DNA from: Agrobacterium tumefaciens_K
GTDB taxonomy: Bacteria > Pseudomonadota > Alphaproteobacteria > Rhizobiales > Rhizobiaceae
Direction: 5' to 3'
DNA length: 64,000 nt
Assembly: GCF_031801495.1 (NCBI RefSeq)
Contig: NZ_JAOEGC010000002.1
Span: 2,480,001-2,544,000, forward strand
Shown here: positions 44,814-56,610 of the stretch, piece after piece
Position numbering within the stretch: the first letter of the stretch is position 1
Layout: every line of letters begins with the position of its first letter
Notes under the pieces: model-generated
Told to the model about the DNA's origin: nothing
Database searches by the model: none
Seen by the model: only the letters and a program-made list of their open reading frames with translations
Made by a program: the position numbers and the translations under genes

Positions 44814-45464
44814 TTATTTTTTTTGCGCACCGATTGTCGTGATGAAGCTTTCGACAGCCGGCAAAGATTTCTCCACCATGACCGCCAGGCCCTTCGCATT
44901 CGGGTGCATCTTGTCGTCCAGTTTCAGGGCGTCATCCAGCACAACGCCGTCGAGGAAAAACGGATAGAGCGGCACATTGTGTTTTTCCGCCAGACGCGGG
45001 AAAATCGGATTGAAGCTTTTGGCGTAGTCCTCACCCATGTTCGGAGGTGCCATGATGCCGACGAGAAGAACGGGTATGTTTCGCGCCTTGAAACCAGAAA
45101 GCATGGCATCGAGGTTCTTTTCGCTTTCCGCAGGCGGAATGCCACGAAGGGCGTCGTTGGCGCCAAGTTCCAGAATGACGCCATCCGTGCCGTCCGGGAC
45201 GGACCAGTCCGCCCGCGCCAGACCACCGGATGTCGTATCTCCCGAAACCCCGGCATTGGTGATGGCGACATTGATGCCCTTCGCCTTCAATGCCGCTTCG
45301 AGCTGAGCCGTATAACTTTCAGTCGGCGGAAGTTGGTAACCAGCCATCAGGCTGTCGCCGAAGCCAACCAGCTGCAAGGTGCGGTCCTGTGCCTTCGCGG
45401 AAATGCCGGTCAATGTTGCGGCGCAAATGACAATGAAGTGAAACAGGGCAGCTTTAAATCTCAT
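44814..45464 (-). CDS. tesA: Periplasmic GDSL esterase (TesA-type arylesterase/lysophospholipase)
   Basis: 216-residue SGNH hydrolase. Signal peptide MRFKAALFHFIVICAATLTG followed by ISAKA; the GDSL block VGFGDSLMAGYQLP has the nucleophile Ser38, the Asn block is LELGANDALRG, and the catalytic Asp/His are in DDKMHPNAKG. TesA is a periplasmic thioesterase/lysophospholipase of E. coli. It is divergent from ybbA-ybbP (105 bp between starts), the same tesA|ybbAP layout known in E. coli. Confidence 0.9.
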   Translation of the reverse strand: MRFKAALFHFIVICAATLTGISAKAQDRTLQLVGFGDSLMAGYQLPPTESYTAQLEAALKAKGINVAITNAGVSGDTTSGGLARADWSVPDGTDGVILELGANDALRGIPPAESEKNLDAMLSGFKARNIPVLLVGIMAPPNMGEDYAKSFNPIFPRLAEKHNVPLYPFFLDGVVLDDALKLDDKMHPNAKGLAVMVEKSLPAVESFITTIGAQKK

Positions 45465-45569
45465 TCCGGCTTTCCTAACTTGGTTCGAATACTCAAGACT
45501 ATGTCCGGGTCCGCCCGACTGGATCCATACTGCCAGACCGCCTTATCATCCTATATAGGAACGTGAATT

Positions 45570-46280
45570 GTGACGAAAAGCATCATAGAGCTCAAGAAAG
45601 CTGACCTCACACTGGGCAACGCCGCCGCCTCCGTTCACGTTCTGAAGAGCATCGACCTCGAAATAGGGGAAAGTGAAGCGGTCGGCATCGTCGGTCCTTC
45701 GGGCTCCGGAAAATCGACGCTTCTGATGGTGCTGGCTGGCCTGGAGAGGCTGGATAGCGGCGAAATCATCATCGCGGATACGCAGCTTCACAAGTTGAGC
45801 GAGGATGCGCTGGCAGATTTTCGCGGCAAGAATATCGGCATCGTGTTCCAGTCCTTCCACCTTATCGCCAATATGACCGCCTTGGAAAATGTGGCCGTGC
45901 CGCTGGAACTGGCGAACGTGCCAAATCCCTTCGATATCGCCAGGCGCGAACTGGTCGCCGTCGGCCTCGGCGAACGCCTCAACCACTATCCGGGCCAGCT
46001 TTCCGGCGGCGAGCAGCAACGTGTGGCCATCGCCCGTGCGCTGGCTCCCTCTCCCGCCGTTCTGATCGCCGATGAACCGACCGGTAATCTAGACACCGAC
46101 ACAGGCAAGCAAATCGCCGATCTGCTGTTTTCCAAGCAGGCCGAACGCGGCATGACGATGATCCTCGTCACCCACGACCCGTCTCTTGCCGCCAGATGCT
46201 CACGCCAGATCAAGGTACGCTCCGGCCAGATCGAGGGCGACAGCGCCCGGGCCAGAACGGCTGAGAAGGTTTTGGCATGA
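45570..46280 (+). CDS. ybbA: ABC transporter ATP-binding protein (YbbA-like)
   Basis: 236-residue ATPase of the LolD/FtsE-type group. Walker A is GPSGSGKSTLLMVLAG (about 43-58), the signature is PGQLSGGEQQRVAIARAL (about 144-161), Walker B is AVLIADEPTGNLD. The start is a GTG at 45570, with CTATATAG about 15 bp upstream, which resembles a rhizobial -10 box and would leave a very short leader. It overlaps ybbP by 4 bp (ATGA). Function of the YbbAP pair is uncertain. Confidence 0.9.
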   Translation: MTKSIIELKKADLTLGNAAASVHVLKSIDLEIGESEAVGIVGPSGSGKSTLLMVLAGLERLDSGEIIIADTQLHKLSEDALADFRGKNIGIVFQSFHLIANMTALENVAVPLELANVPNPFDIARRELVAVGLGERLNHYPGQLSGGEQQRVAIARALAPSPAVLIADEPTGNLDTDTGKQIADLLFSKQAERGMTMILVTHDPSLAARCSRQIKVRSGQIEGDSARARTAEKVLA

Positions 46281-48826
46281 TGCCTTCGCTGGCGCACATC
46301 AGGAACGCAGTGCGGCTGGCCCGGCGCGAAATCCGTGGCGGTTTGCGTGGTTTCTACATTTTCCTCGCCTGCATAGCGCTCGGCACCGGAGCAATCGCCG
46401 CCGTGAACTCCGTTTCGCGCGCGGTCACGGACGCAATCGCCACACAGGGGCAATCCATTCTCGCGGGTGATGCACGCTTCGAGCTGCGCAACCGGGAAGC
46501 CACGGGTGAAGAACGAGCCTATCTGGACAGCCTCGGTCAGGTGGCCGTCTCCACCGGCCTGCGCTCGATGGCGCGTCTGGCGGATGGTTCCGGGCAGACC
46601 CTGACCGAAGTGAAGGCCATTGATGGCGCCTACCCCCTTTACGGCTCCTTTGTAGCAGATCCTGCCCGCCCGCTTCCGGAACTCCTGGAAAGAACCGGCG
46701 ACACCTATGGCGCTGTTGTTGAACCGCTGTTGCTTGAACGGCTCGACATCAAGGTTGGGGATGAAGTCCTGCTGGGCAGCGTCAAACTGGTGGTAAAGGG
46801 CACGGTCGTCGTTGAGCCGGATGTGCTTTCCGACGGGTTCGGTTTTGCGCCGCGCCTGATGCTGAGCCGCGATGCTTTGTTTGCATCCGGTCTTATCCAG
46901 ACGGGAAGTCTTGTCGAACATGCCTACAAGATCAAACTGAACGATCCCTCCAGCCGTGCGACCATAACCGCGGATACCAACAAGGCGTTTCCCGACGCTG
47001 GCTGGTCGATCCGCACAAGTGATCGCGCAGCGCCAGCGCTGACGGAAAACGTCAACCGCTTCTCGCAGTTTCTGACACTGGTCGGCCTGACAGCCCTGAT
47101 CGTCGGCGGTGTCGGCGTGGCCAATGCGGTGCGGGCATTTCTCGATTCCAAACGCACCACCATCGCATCGCTGAAATGCCTGGGCGCGCCGGCTTCCGTG
47201 GTCACGATGACCTACCTCTTCCAGATCACGTTCATCGCGACGGTCGGCATTCTCGTTGGCCTCGCATCCGGCGCAATCGCTCCGTTGATTGCGATGCGTT
47301 TTATGGAGGGCGTTCTGCCCGTGCCGGACGGACTGGCGTTTTATCCGAAAGCCCTCGGCCTTGCCGCCCTGTTTGGGATGCTGACGACCTTGGCTTTTGC
47401 GATCCTGCCGCTCGGCCATGCGCGAGAAGTTCCCGCAACCGCACTATTTCGCGAGCAGAGCTTCGACGAAAGCCGCTGGCCCTCATGGCCCTATCTGGCG
47501 GCAACCGCCATCCTCCTTGCCGCACTCGCAGCGCTCGCCATCTTTTCGGCCGAAGACCGCTTCATCGCTTCGGTGTTTCTTGCTGCGGTCGCCTTTGCCT
47601 TCGTCGTCCTGAGACTGGTGGCAGCCGGCGTCAAGGCCATCGCCAAACGCAGCCCACGGGTTCATTCGGCGGCGTTGCGTCTTGCGATCGGCAACATTCA
47701 CCGCCCTGGTGCATTGACGCCATCCGTTGTTCTATCGCTCGGCCTTGGCCTGACGCTGTTGGTCACACTCACCTTGATCGACGGCAACCTGCGCCGCGAA
47801 CTGACCGGCAGCCTGCCCGAACGGGCGCCGAACTTCTTCTTCGTGGACATTCAGGGTACGGAGCTGCAGGGTTTCCGCGATCTTCTCAAACGTGAGGCGC
47901 CGGAAGGTGAACTCACCGAGGTTCCGATGCTGCGCGGCCGCATCCTTGCTTTGAACGGGCAGGATGTTACCAAGATGGAAGTCCCACCTTCTGGTCGCTG
48001 GGTTTTGCGTGGCGACCGCGGCATCACCTACTCGCAGGATCTCCCCGAAAACGCCGAGCTGATAGAAGGCACATGGTGGGACAACGACTACAGCGGCGAA
48101 CCGCTTGTCTCCTTCGCAGCCGAAGAAGCTGGAGAGCTCGGCCTCAAGATCGGCGACAGTGTCACCGTCAATGTTCTTGGCCGCAGCATCACGGCAAAGA
48201 TCGCCAACCTGCGCAATGTCGAGTGGGAATCGCTGTCGATCAACTTCGTCATGGTGTTCTCTCCCAATACCTTCCGGGGGGCACCGCATGCCTGGCTGGC
48301 GACGCTTTCCGATCCTTCCGCCACAGCGGAACGCGAAGGCCAGATATTGCGCGCCGTCACGAATACCTATCCGACGATCACCAGCGTGCGCGTGAAAGAT
48401 GCACTTGATGTCGTCGACAAGCTCGTCGGTCAGCTCGCTACGGCGATCCGCGCGGCGGCAGCCGTTGCACTCGTCGCCTCTGTCCTTGTACTTGCAGGGG
48501 CTCTGGCTGCGGGAAACCGCGCCCGTACCCATGATGCGGTTATTCTGAAAACGCTGGGCGGCACCCGCGCCATGCTCATCCGCGCCTTTTCCTATGAATA
48601 CATGATCCTCGGGCTGGCAACCGCAGTCTTCGCGCTCCTTGCGGGTGGCGTCTCGGCATGGTTTGTCATAGCCCGCATCATGAAGCTGCCCTCCAGTTTC
48701 CTGCCGGATGTGGCAGTCGGCACATTGCTGGTCGCACTTGTCATGACGGTTGGCATCGGGCTTGCGGGAACATGGCGCATCCTCGGCCAGAAGGCGGCTC
48801 CCGTGCTGCGGCAGGCCGGAGAATGA
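46277..48826 (+). CDS. ybbP: FtsX-like ABC permease (YbbP-like)
   Basis: 849-residue permease of the MacB/FtsX type, with an N-terminal helix (about 24-44), a long extracytoplasmic domain, a block of three to four helices (about 260-430), a second periplasmic domain and a C-terminal four-helix FtsX block (about 730-840). This doubled FtsX plan and length match YbbP. With YbbA it may extract or move lipids or lipoproteins, mechanism unknown. The ATG overlaps the ybbA stop. Confidence 0.9.
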   Translation: MMPSLAHIRNAVRLARREIRGGLRGFYIFLACIALGTGAIAAVNSVSRAVTDAIATQGQSILAGDARFELRNREATGEERAYLDSLGQVAVSTGLRSMARLADGSGQTLTEVKAIDGAYPLYGSFVADPARPLPELLERTGDTYGAVVEPLLLERLDIKVGDEVLLGSVKLVVKGTVVVEPDVLSDGFGFAPRLMLSRDALFASGLIQTGSLVEHAYKIKLNDPSSRATITADTNKAFPDAGWSIRTSDRAAPALTENVNRFSQFLTLVGLTALIVGGVGVANAVRAFLDSKRTTIASLKCLGAPASVVTMTYLFQITFIATVGILVGLASGAIAPLIAMRFMEGVLPVPDGLAFYPKALGLAALFGMLTTLAFAILPLGHAREVPATALFREQSFDESRWPSWPYLAATAILLAALAALAIFSAEDRFIASVFLAAVAFAFVVLRLVAAGVKAIAKRSPRVHSAALRLAIGNIHRPGALTPSVVLSLGLGLTLLVTLTLIDGNLRRELTGSLPERAPNFFFVDIQGTELQGFRDLLKREAPEGELTEVPMLRGRILALNGQDVTKMEVPPSGRWVLRGDRGITYSQDLPENAELIEGTWWDNDYSGEPLVSFAAEEAGELGLKIGDSVTVNVLGRSITAKIANLRNVEWESLSINFVMVFSPNTFRGAPHAWLATLSDPSATAEREGQILRAVTNTYPTITSVRVKDALDVVDKLVGQLATAIRAAAAVALVASVLVLAGALAAGNRARTHDAVILKTLGGTRAMLIRAFSYEYMILGLATAVFALLAGGVSAWFVIARIMKLPSSFLPDVAVGTLLVALVMTVGIGLAGTWRILGQKAAPVLRQAGE

Positions 48827-48852
48827 TTGCGGATTTCCGGCACTTAACTTTA

Positions 48853-48877
48853 GCGATTAATTCTTTGTAATAATCGC
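48853..48877. other. Hairpin after ybbP
   Basis: GCGATTA (48853-48859) pairs with TAATCGC (48871-48877), an 11-nt loop between, 27 bp past the ybbP stop. A-T-rich and short, without a T-run: a weak candidate terminator or processing site. Confidence 0.35.
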
Positions 48878-48964
48878 CAAAACGTGAGCGATTTTCGCGT
48901 CTATGGTGTCTTTTAGACTGCGAAAGGTCTTGTATCAAACACGTTCTGCCATCATATTCTGAGG

Positions 48965-49025
48965 TAGGCTTGCTGTGGCTCCGCAGCGGCGCCAGGGAGC
49001 GATCCCGACACCGTAGCAATCACGG
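48965..49025 (+). ncRNA. ybhL-type structured leader of the Bax-inhibitor-1 gene
   Basis: TTGCTGTGG (48970-48978) pairs with CCGTAGCAA (49011-49019), with two G-U pairs, closing a domain that holds GGGA-GCGA-TCCC (48995-49006), a 4-bp stem with a GNRA tetraloop. The element ends about 24 bp before the start of the BI-1/YbhL gene. Weinberg-type ybhL RNA, a cis element upstream of ybhL in Rhizobiales, is known to sit here; I identify it from gene context and the paired structure, not from a covariance search. Ligand or mechanism unknown. Confidence 0.7.
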
Positions 49026-49043
49026 AGCTCAAAAGAGGAAACA

Positions 49044-49781
49044 ATGGCTGACTTCAACAATTACCAGAACCGCATGGCGCAGACCCGTGCACAGACTGGT
49101 GCAATGATCGATGAGGGTCTGCGCACCTATATGCTTAAGGTTTACAACCTTATGGCGCTGGCTCTGGTCATCACCGGTCTCGCGGCGTTCGGCACCTATA
49201 CCCTGGCTGCCTCGAACCCGGCTTTCGCCCAGCTTCTCTACGCATCTCCGCTGCGCTGGGTCATCATGCTCGCGCCGCTCGGACTGGTATTCTTCCTTAG
49301 CTTCCGCATCCAGAACATGAGCGTGTCTGCTGCCCAGACAACCTTCTGGGTTTATGCGGCGCTGATGGGCGTATCGCTGTCGTCGATCTTCCTGGTCTTC
49401 ACCGGCCAGAGCATCGTTCAGACGTTCTTCGTAACGGCTGCTTCGTTCGGTGCGCTTTCGCTCTACGGCTACACCACGAAGAAGGATCTGTCCGGTCTCG
49501 GCTCGTTCCTGATCATGGGTCTGTTCGGCCTGATCATCGCTTCGATCGTCAACATCTTCCTGGCTTCTTCTGCCCTGCAGTTCGCGATTTCCGCAATCGG
49601 CGTGCTGATCTTCGCTGGCCTCACCGCCTACGATACGCAGAAGATCAAGGAAATGTACTTCGATGGTGACGACGTTGCCGTTGCCGGTCGCAAAGCCATC
49701 ATGGGTGCACTGACGCTCTATCTCGACTTCATCAACCTGTTCACCTTCCTCCTGCAGTTCCTCGGAAACCGCGACGAGTAA
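49044..49781 (+). CDS. Bax-inhibitor-1/YccA/YbhL family membrane protein
   Basis: 245 residues with seven hydrophobic segments after a short polar N-terminus (1-30). The family motif near the end, DTQKIKEMYFDGDDVA, holds the conserved Asp that senses pH and controls calcium leak in related proteins, and the last helix ends LYLDFINLFTFLLQFLG, typical of the family. It is the bacterial homologue of TMBIM proteins; YccA modulates FtsH. AGAGGAAACA precedes the ATG. A structured leader and a strong terminator bracket the gene. Confidence 0.93.
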   Translation: MADFNNYQNRMAQTRAQTGAMIDEGLRTYMLKVYNLMALALVITGLAAFGTYTLAASNPAFAQLLYASPLRWVIMLAPLGLVFFLSFRIQNMSVSAAQTTFWVYAALMGVSLSSIFLVFTGQSIVQTFFVTAASFGALSLYGYTTKKDLSGLGSFLIMGLFGLIIASIVNIFLASSALQFAISAIGVLIFAGLTAYDTQKIKEMYFDGDDVAVAGRKAIMGALTLYLDFINLFTFLLQFLGNRDE

Positions 49782-49810
49782 GACAATCAGGTCTGAATCC
49801 CAGAACGCGA

Positions 49811-49836
49811 AAGGCGGCCATTTGGCCGCCTTTTTT
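49811..49836 (+). terminator. Rho-independent terminator after the BI-1 gene
   Basis: AAGGCGGCC (49811-49819), ATTT loop, GGCCGCCTT (49824-49832), followed by TTTT; 9-bp stem. It lies 30 bp beyond the stop codon. Confidence 0.92.
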
Positions 49837-49891
49837 AATGGAATGAAAGCTTTCTGAAACGTGATCTCACTTTACGGGAAATCGCAACACA

Positions 49892-50284
49892 TCATTCGAT
49901 GAGCTTCAGCACCTTGTCGAACACCTTCAGAACCTGCGGCAGCTCGTGACCACGCTTTAGAATGCGGCCATCCGTGTTCAGCACGCTGTAGGCACCCTGC
50001 TTGACGGCAAGCTTGGGGTTTTTCTCGATCCGATAGAGCGGCATCTCGCCGGATCTTTTGAAAACGGAGAACACCGCTTTCTCCTTAAGGTGATCGATAG
50101 CGTAATCGCGCCACTCGCCTTCACCCACCATACGCCCGTAGATGCGCAGAATTGCGTCCAGCTCCCGCCGATGGAATGTTACCGGCAAGGGATCCCTGTT
50201 GCTCTTGTATTCACGAAGATCGACGACTGTGGAATTATCCCGTGCGCTGGCATGTCCCTGCTGCACATCCGGTTGATCGGTCAT
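49892..50284 (-). CDS. DUF2794-family protein
   Basis: 130 residues, soluble, charged. Characteristic stretches are TFHRRELDAILRIYGRMVGEG (about residues 37-57) and AIDHLKEKAVFSVFKRSGEMPLYRIEKNPKL (about 62-92), which match the DUF2794 family found widely in Rhizobiales and other alphaproteobacteria. Function unknown. A short N-terminus with Asp/Gln precedes it. Transcribed alone, convergent with the BI-1 gene. Confidence 0.82.
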   Translation of the reverse strand: MTDQPDVQQGHASARDNSTVVDLREYKSNRDPLPVTFHRRELDAILRIYGRMVGEGEWRDYAIDHLKEKAVFSVFKRSGEMPLYRIEKNPKLAVKQGAYSVLNTDGRILKRGHELPQVLKVFDKVLKLIE

Positions 50285-50508
50285 ACAGTGCCTCCGATTC
50301 CACCTATCTTTATGACTGCAATGTGAAGCCGCTGGCGTGAAATTGCAAGCCTGAGCCGATCAAGCAGATTGTCCGGGGCGAAAATCGATAGCTGACGGTA
50401 ACCATTTGGGCAGGCAATTTGGTATGCGCCGCCGTATTTCGGTCAAACCATGGCCCGAATTGAGTGGAATAGTTCTATTGTCAATTGATGCCTAGGCACC
50501 AAGATGAC

Positions 50509-50558
50509 CCGGTCCGGTGCATTGACCCTTTACCCCCAGCCCCCAATGCCCGGACCGG
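50509..50558. other. Long hairpin beyond the DUF1223 gene
   Basis: CCGGTCCGG-T-GCATTG (50509-50524) pairs with CAATGC-CCGGACCGG (50544-50558), 15 bp with one bulged T and a 19-nt loop. It begins 22 bp past the stop codon of the DUF1223 gene (minus strand); a second small hairpin, ATCGCC-AAA-GGCGAT, is at 50566-50580. No T-run, so a terminator is unproven. Confidence 0.5.
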
Positions 50559-50579
50559 ATCTCCAATCGCCAAAGGCGA

Positions 50580-51320
50580 TTATGGTGTTTCGTTTCCCAT
50601 AAGCATGCTTGCTCCGATGATCGCCGCCGGATCACCGCTGGCGTTCGCTGTCTGCAGAAGAACGGCACAACCGCCCTTCTTGACCTTCGCCACGACGCTG
50701 GCCGGAAGTTTGACTGTCATCGGCGACCCGTCCCACATCCCCACCGTCTGCACATCATAAACGCTGTGCCAGTAGGACATTTTCTTCCCCTGGTTTTCGC
50801 CCTTCTGCACGTCGACAGTCTGCTCGCGTGAGAAATAGGCCACGACAACATCGGCTTTGCCGCTGCCGGCACCGATACCGATCTCGACCTCATCGCCCAC
50901 GAATTTCGAGCTGACAGGAACGCTTAGCCCCTCTCCCGATCGCTTGAATGCATCAAGCTTGCCGTAGATGGCGGCAACGTCCGCGCCCTTGACATGATCA
51001 CGGCCGTTAAGGATCGCCTGCGGCGTGTAGACGCCATTGCGCCCAAGCGCGCGCATGTAACCATACTGCCGCTCGGTATTTTCCTTCGAGGCCAAGGAAT
51101 CCGTCCAGCCGAGATAGTTCCAGTAATCGACATGGTAAGACAGGCCGACCACATCGCCTTTGCGAATCATCTTTCGCAATGCCTCGTCGGCAGGCGGGCA
51201 GGAAGCGCAGCCTTGCGACGTGAACAACTCGACCACGCCCTTTACGGCTTCCTGCGCATGCGCGGAAGAAACCAGAAGCGTCCCGAGAAGACATAAGGAA
51301 ATGCGAAATTTCAGCGGCAT
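50580..51320 (-). CDS. DUF1223 secreted thioredoxin-like protein
   Basis: 246 residues. A signal peptide (MPLKFRISLCLLGTLLVSSA, cleavage about residue 22 after HA) is followed by VELFTSQGCASCPPADEALR, a CxxC motif (Cys38, Cys41) in a thioredoxin-like setting, and YHVDYWNYLGWTD. DUF1223 proteins are assumed to be periplasmic redox or copper-related proteins without a proven substrate. Codon use and composition are ordinary. It lies downstream of acnA on the same strand, separated by 199 bp and a terminator. Confidence 0.85.
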   Translation of the reverse strand: MPLKFRISLCLLGTLLVSSAHAQEAVKGVVELFTSQGCASCPPADEALRKMIRKGDVVGLSYHVDYWNYLGWTDSLASKENTERQYGYMRALGRNGVYTPQAILNGRDHVKGADVAAIYGKLDAFKRSGEGLSVPVSSKFVGDEVEIGIGAGSGKADVVVAYFSREQTVDVQKGENQGKKMSYWHSVYDVQTVGMWDGSPMTVKLPASVVAKVKKGGCAVLLQTANASGDPAAIIGASMLMGNETP

Positions 51321-51477
51321 TGCAGAAAACCTTTATCCGGACGGATATCCAGACGAATTGATGCGATCAAACTCTATCGGGATGCAAGTCGGAAAATAGC
51401 GTCGAACGACCTTCAATAGAAAGTCACGAAGGGGTGAGCGCTCTTCACAAAACGAAAACACCTGCAACATGGAAAAA

Positions 51478-51497
51478 CGCCGGGATTGCTCCCGGCG
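51478..51497 (-). terminator. Rho-independent terminator after acnA
   Basis: CGCCGGGA (51478-51485), TTGC loop, TCCCGGCG (51490-51497), 8-bp stem; on the minus strand TTTTT follows. About 22 bp past the acnA stop. Confidence 0.9.
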
Positions 51498-51519
51498 CTT
51501 TCATGGCCTCTGAAACAGG

Positions 51520-54213
<2,694 letters not shown>

Positions 54214-54484
54214 GGATAAAACCCCGCTTTCTCTGATAGCCAACACGCGCGTGCGGACACCTGTACACCATCGTGCACATCAGGATGCGGGTACGGCCAT
54301 TTCCGCTGTCCGCACGTGAAAGTCACATATCGTAACATTCAGGTCCGGCGCTTGTGATGATCACGCCGACCGCTGGCGTGGTTGACATCCATATAGATAA
54401 TTTCTCTGAAACGTGCCAGACCGGGAGAAGCTCAAAATCGATTTTTTTATATTGGATGACTAAAATCTTGAACAAGGCCGGACC

Positions 54485-55126
54485 ATGCTGCTGACGGCGG
54501 AAAACCTCTGCGCCCGGCGCGGCGAAGATTTCATATTTATGAATATTTCCCTCAAGTTGGAGTCCGGCCAAGCACTTCTTCTGACAGGGCCGAATGGCTC
54601 CGGAAAATCCACCCTGCTGCGCGTTCTGGCAGGTCTTTTGCGGCCCGAATCGGGCACGGTTAAGATAGCCGGCGAAGGTATCGACGCAGATGCCCGCGCC
54701 AGCGAAGCCAGCCACTATCTTGGCCACCGCAACGCCATGAAACAGGAATTGACCGTCTCGGAAAATCTGCGGTTCTGGAAGGACTTTCTAGGCGACTTCA
54801 GTGGTGGCAGCTCGCTCGACATTGAGGAGGCGGCTGACGCAGTTGGCCTCTCGGGCATCACCCATCTGCCGTTCGGTTATCTCTCGGCTGGCCAGCAGCG
54901 CCGTTTCGCCATGGCCAAGCTGCTCGTTGCCTCACGCCCCATCTGGATACTGGATGAGCCGACGGCAGCGCTCGATGCTGGTGCTGACCGCATGTTCACG
55001 GAACTGGTGAAACAACATCTCGGCAAGGGCGGCATTGTGGTTGCAGCGACTCATCAACCGCTTGGCCTGGAAAATGCGCAGCAATTGACGATGACGGGTT
55101 TCTCAAGCATGGAGGCCACCTGGTGA
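54485..55126 (+). CDS. ccmA: Cytochrome c biogenesis ATP-binding protein
   Basis: ATPase of the CcmABCD haem-release machinery. 213 residues. Walker A is LTGPNGSGKSTLLRVLAG (about 33-50), the signature is YLSAGQQRRFAMAKLL (about 137-152, a degenerate LSAGQ typical of CcmA), Walker B is IWILDEPTAALDAG. First gene of the ccmABCDG block; it overlaps ccmB by one base. Confidence 0.95.
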   Translation: MLLTAENLCARRGEDFIFMNISLKLESGQALLLTGPNGSGKSTLLRVLAGLLRPESGTVKIAGEGIDADARASEASHYLGHRNAMKQELTVSENLRFWKDFLGDFSGGSSLDIEEAADAVGLSGITHLPFGYLSAGQQRRFAMAKLLVASRPIWILDEPTAALDAGADRMFTELVKQHLGKGGIVVAATHQPLGLENAQQLTMTGFSSMEATW

Positions 55127-55785
55127 TGGCAGCCCTGTTCTTCCGCGACCTGAAACTTTCAATCCGCGCGGGCGGCGGCGCGCTGATAGGCGTGTTGTTC
55201 TTCATGACCGTGGTTGCCGTCATTCCCTTCGGGGTGGGACCAGACCTCAATCTTCTGTCGCGTATCGGACCGGCCATCGTCTGGATCGGAGCGCTGCTCG
55301 CCGCCCTTCTTGGCCTCGACCGGCTGTTCCAGGCCGAGCGGGACGATGGTTCGCTCGACCTCATCCTGATGCATGAAAACCCGCTTGTGCTGACGGTGTT
55401 CGTGAAATGCCTTGCGCACTGGACGGCAACCAGCCTGCCGCTGGTCATAGCCTCGCCATTGCTGGGCCTTTTCATGAACATGAGCGAGGTTGCCATAGGG
55501 GCGGTCATGCTGACCTTGCTCGTTGGCTCGCCAGCGCTCACCTTCATCGGGGCAGTGGGAGCTGCGGTCGCCGTCGCCCTGCCCCGCGGCGGTTTGCTCG
55601 TCTCGATCCTGGTGCTGCCGCTGGCGATCCCGGTACTGATTTTCGGGGTCAGCGCCTCATATGCTGCCGTTCAGGATCCCGCTCCATTTATGCCGCCGTT
55701 TCTCATTCTCTGCGCAATCACGTTATTTTCAGCCGTCATAGGTCCTTTCTTTGCCGCTTTGGCGCTGCGTAATGCTATTGATTGA
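55126..55785 (+). CDS. ccmB: Haem exporter protein CcmB
   Basis: 219-residue six-TM membrane partner of CcmA. The N-terminus (MAALFFRDLKLSIRAGGGAL) and GALLAALLGLDRLFQAERDDGSLDL (about residues 55-80, the FQ(x)ERDDG motif conserved in the family) identify it. ATG 55126 overlaps the ccmA stop (TGATG); GTG 55123 is an alternative. ccmC follows after 58 bp. Confidence 0.94.
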   Translation: MAALFFRDLKLSIRAGGGALIGVLFFMTVVAVIPFGVGPDLNLLSRIGPAIVWIGALLAALLGLDRLFQAERDDGSLDLILMHENPLVLTVFVKCLAHWTATSLPLVIASPLLGLFMNMSEVAIGAVMLTLLVGSPALTFIGAVGAAVAVALPRGGLLVSILVLPLAIPVLIFGVSASYAAVQDPAPFMPPFLILCAITLFSAVIGPFFAALALRNAID

Positions 55786-55843
55786 ACCAGCGCCATTGAC
55801 AGGGATCAATTGCGGCACAAGCCTTCTCAGGTTACAGAAAATC

Positions 55844-56605
55844 ATGAACCAGCAGACTTTCGCCATCACCAAATTCAGCGACCTTGCCAACCCAACGAGG
55901 TTTCTGGCGTTAGCGTCCCGCATCCTGCCCTGGCTGGCTGGCTTGTCGGCACTCTGTCTCATCGCTGGCCTCTACATGGCTTTCACCACGCAAGGCGACT
56001 ATCAGCAGGGCTACACAGTTCGGATCATGTATGTGCATGTGCCAGCGGCATGGCTGTCGATGATGTGTTATACGGTCATGGCGCTGTCGGCGATCGGTAC
56101 ACTGGTCTGGCGCCATCCGCTTGCCGATGTCAGTCACAAGGCGGCGGCCCCCATTGGTGCTGCCTTCACCTTGATCGCCCTCATCACAGGCTCGCTCTGG
56201 GGTAAACCCATGTGGGGAACGTGGTGGGTCTGGGATGCCAGGCTGACCTCGGTTTTCGTCCTGTTTCTCATGTATCTCGGGCTGATCGCGCTCAACCGTG
56301 CAATGGACGACCCCTCCAGGGCGGCACGCCTCAGCGCAGTCCTCATCCTGGTCGGCTTTGTGAATATCCCCATCATCAAGTTCTCCGTAGAATGGTGGAA
56401 TACCCTGCACCAGCCCGCCAGCGTCGTCCGCATGGGCGGCTCGGCAATTGACCCGACGTTCCTCTGGCCGCTGCTGACCATGGCCGCAGGCTTCACGCTG
56501 CTGTTCTTCACACTGCACATTACCGCCATGCGCAATGAAATCTGGCGGCGTCGTGTAGCGGCCCAGAGGCGGCTTGCGGCACGCTTGGTCAACAGGGAGG
56601 GGTGA
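55844..56605 (+). CDS. ccmC: Haem handling protein CcmC
   Basis: 253-residue six-TM protein that presents haem to CcmE. It has the tryptophan-rich motif MWGTWWVWDARLTSVF (WGxxWxWD) in the periplasmic loop, with flanking His ligands (VHVPAAWLSMMCY and VEWWNTLHQPASV). The start ATG is at 55844 (MNQQTFAITKFSDLAN); the ribosome site is weak. The N-terminal extension of about 35 residues before the first helix is a little long for the family. ccmD begins 5 bp after its stop. Confidence 0.94.
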   Translation: MNQQTFAITKFSDLANPTRFLALASRILPWLAGLSALCLIAGLYMAFTTQGDYQQGYTVRIMYVHVPAAWLSMMCYTVMALSAIGTLVWRHPLADVSHKAAAPIGAAFTLIALITGSLWGKPMWGTWWVWDARLTSVFVLFLMYLGLIALNRAMDDPSRAARLSAVLILVGFVNIPIIKFSVEWWNTLHQPASVVRMGGSAIDPTFLWPLLTMAAGFTLLFFTLHITAMRNEIWRRRVAAQRRLAARLVNREG

Positions 56606-56610
56606 CGCCG

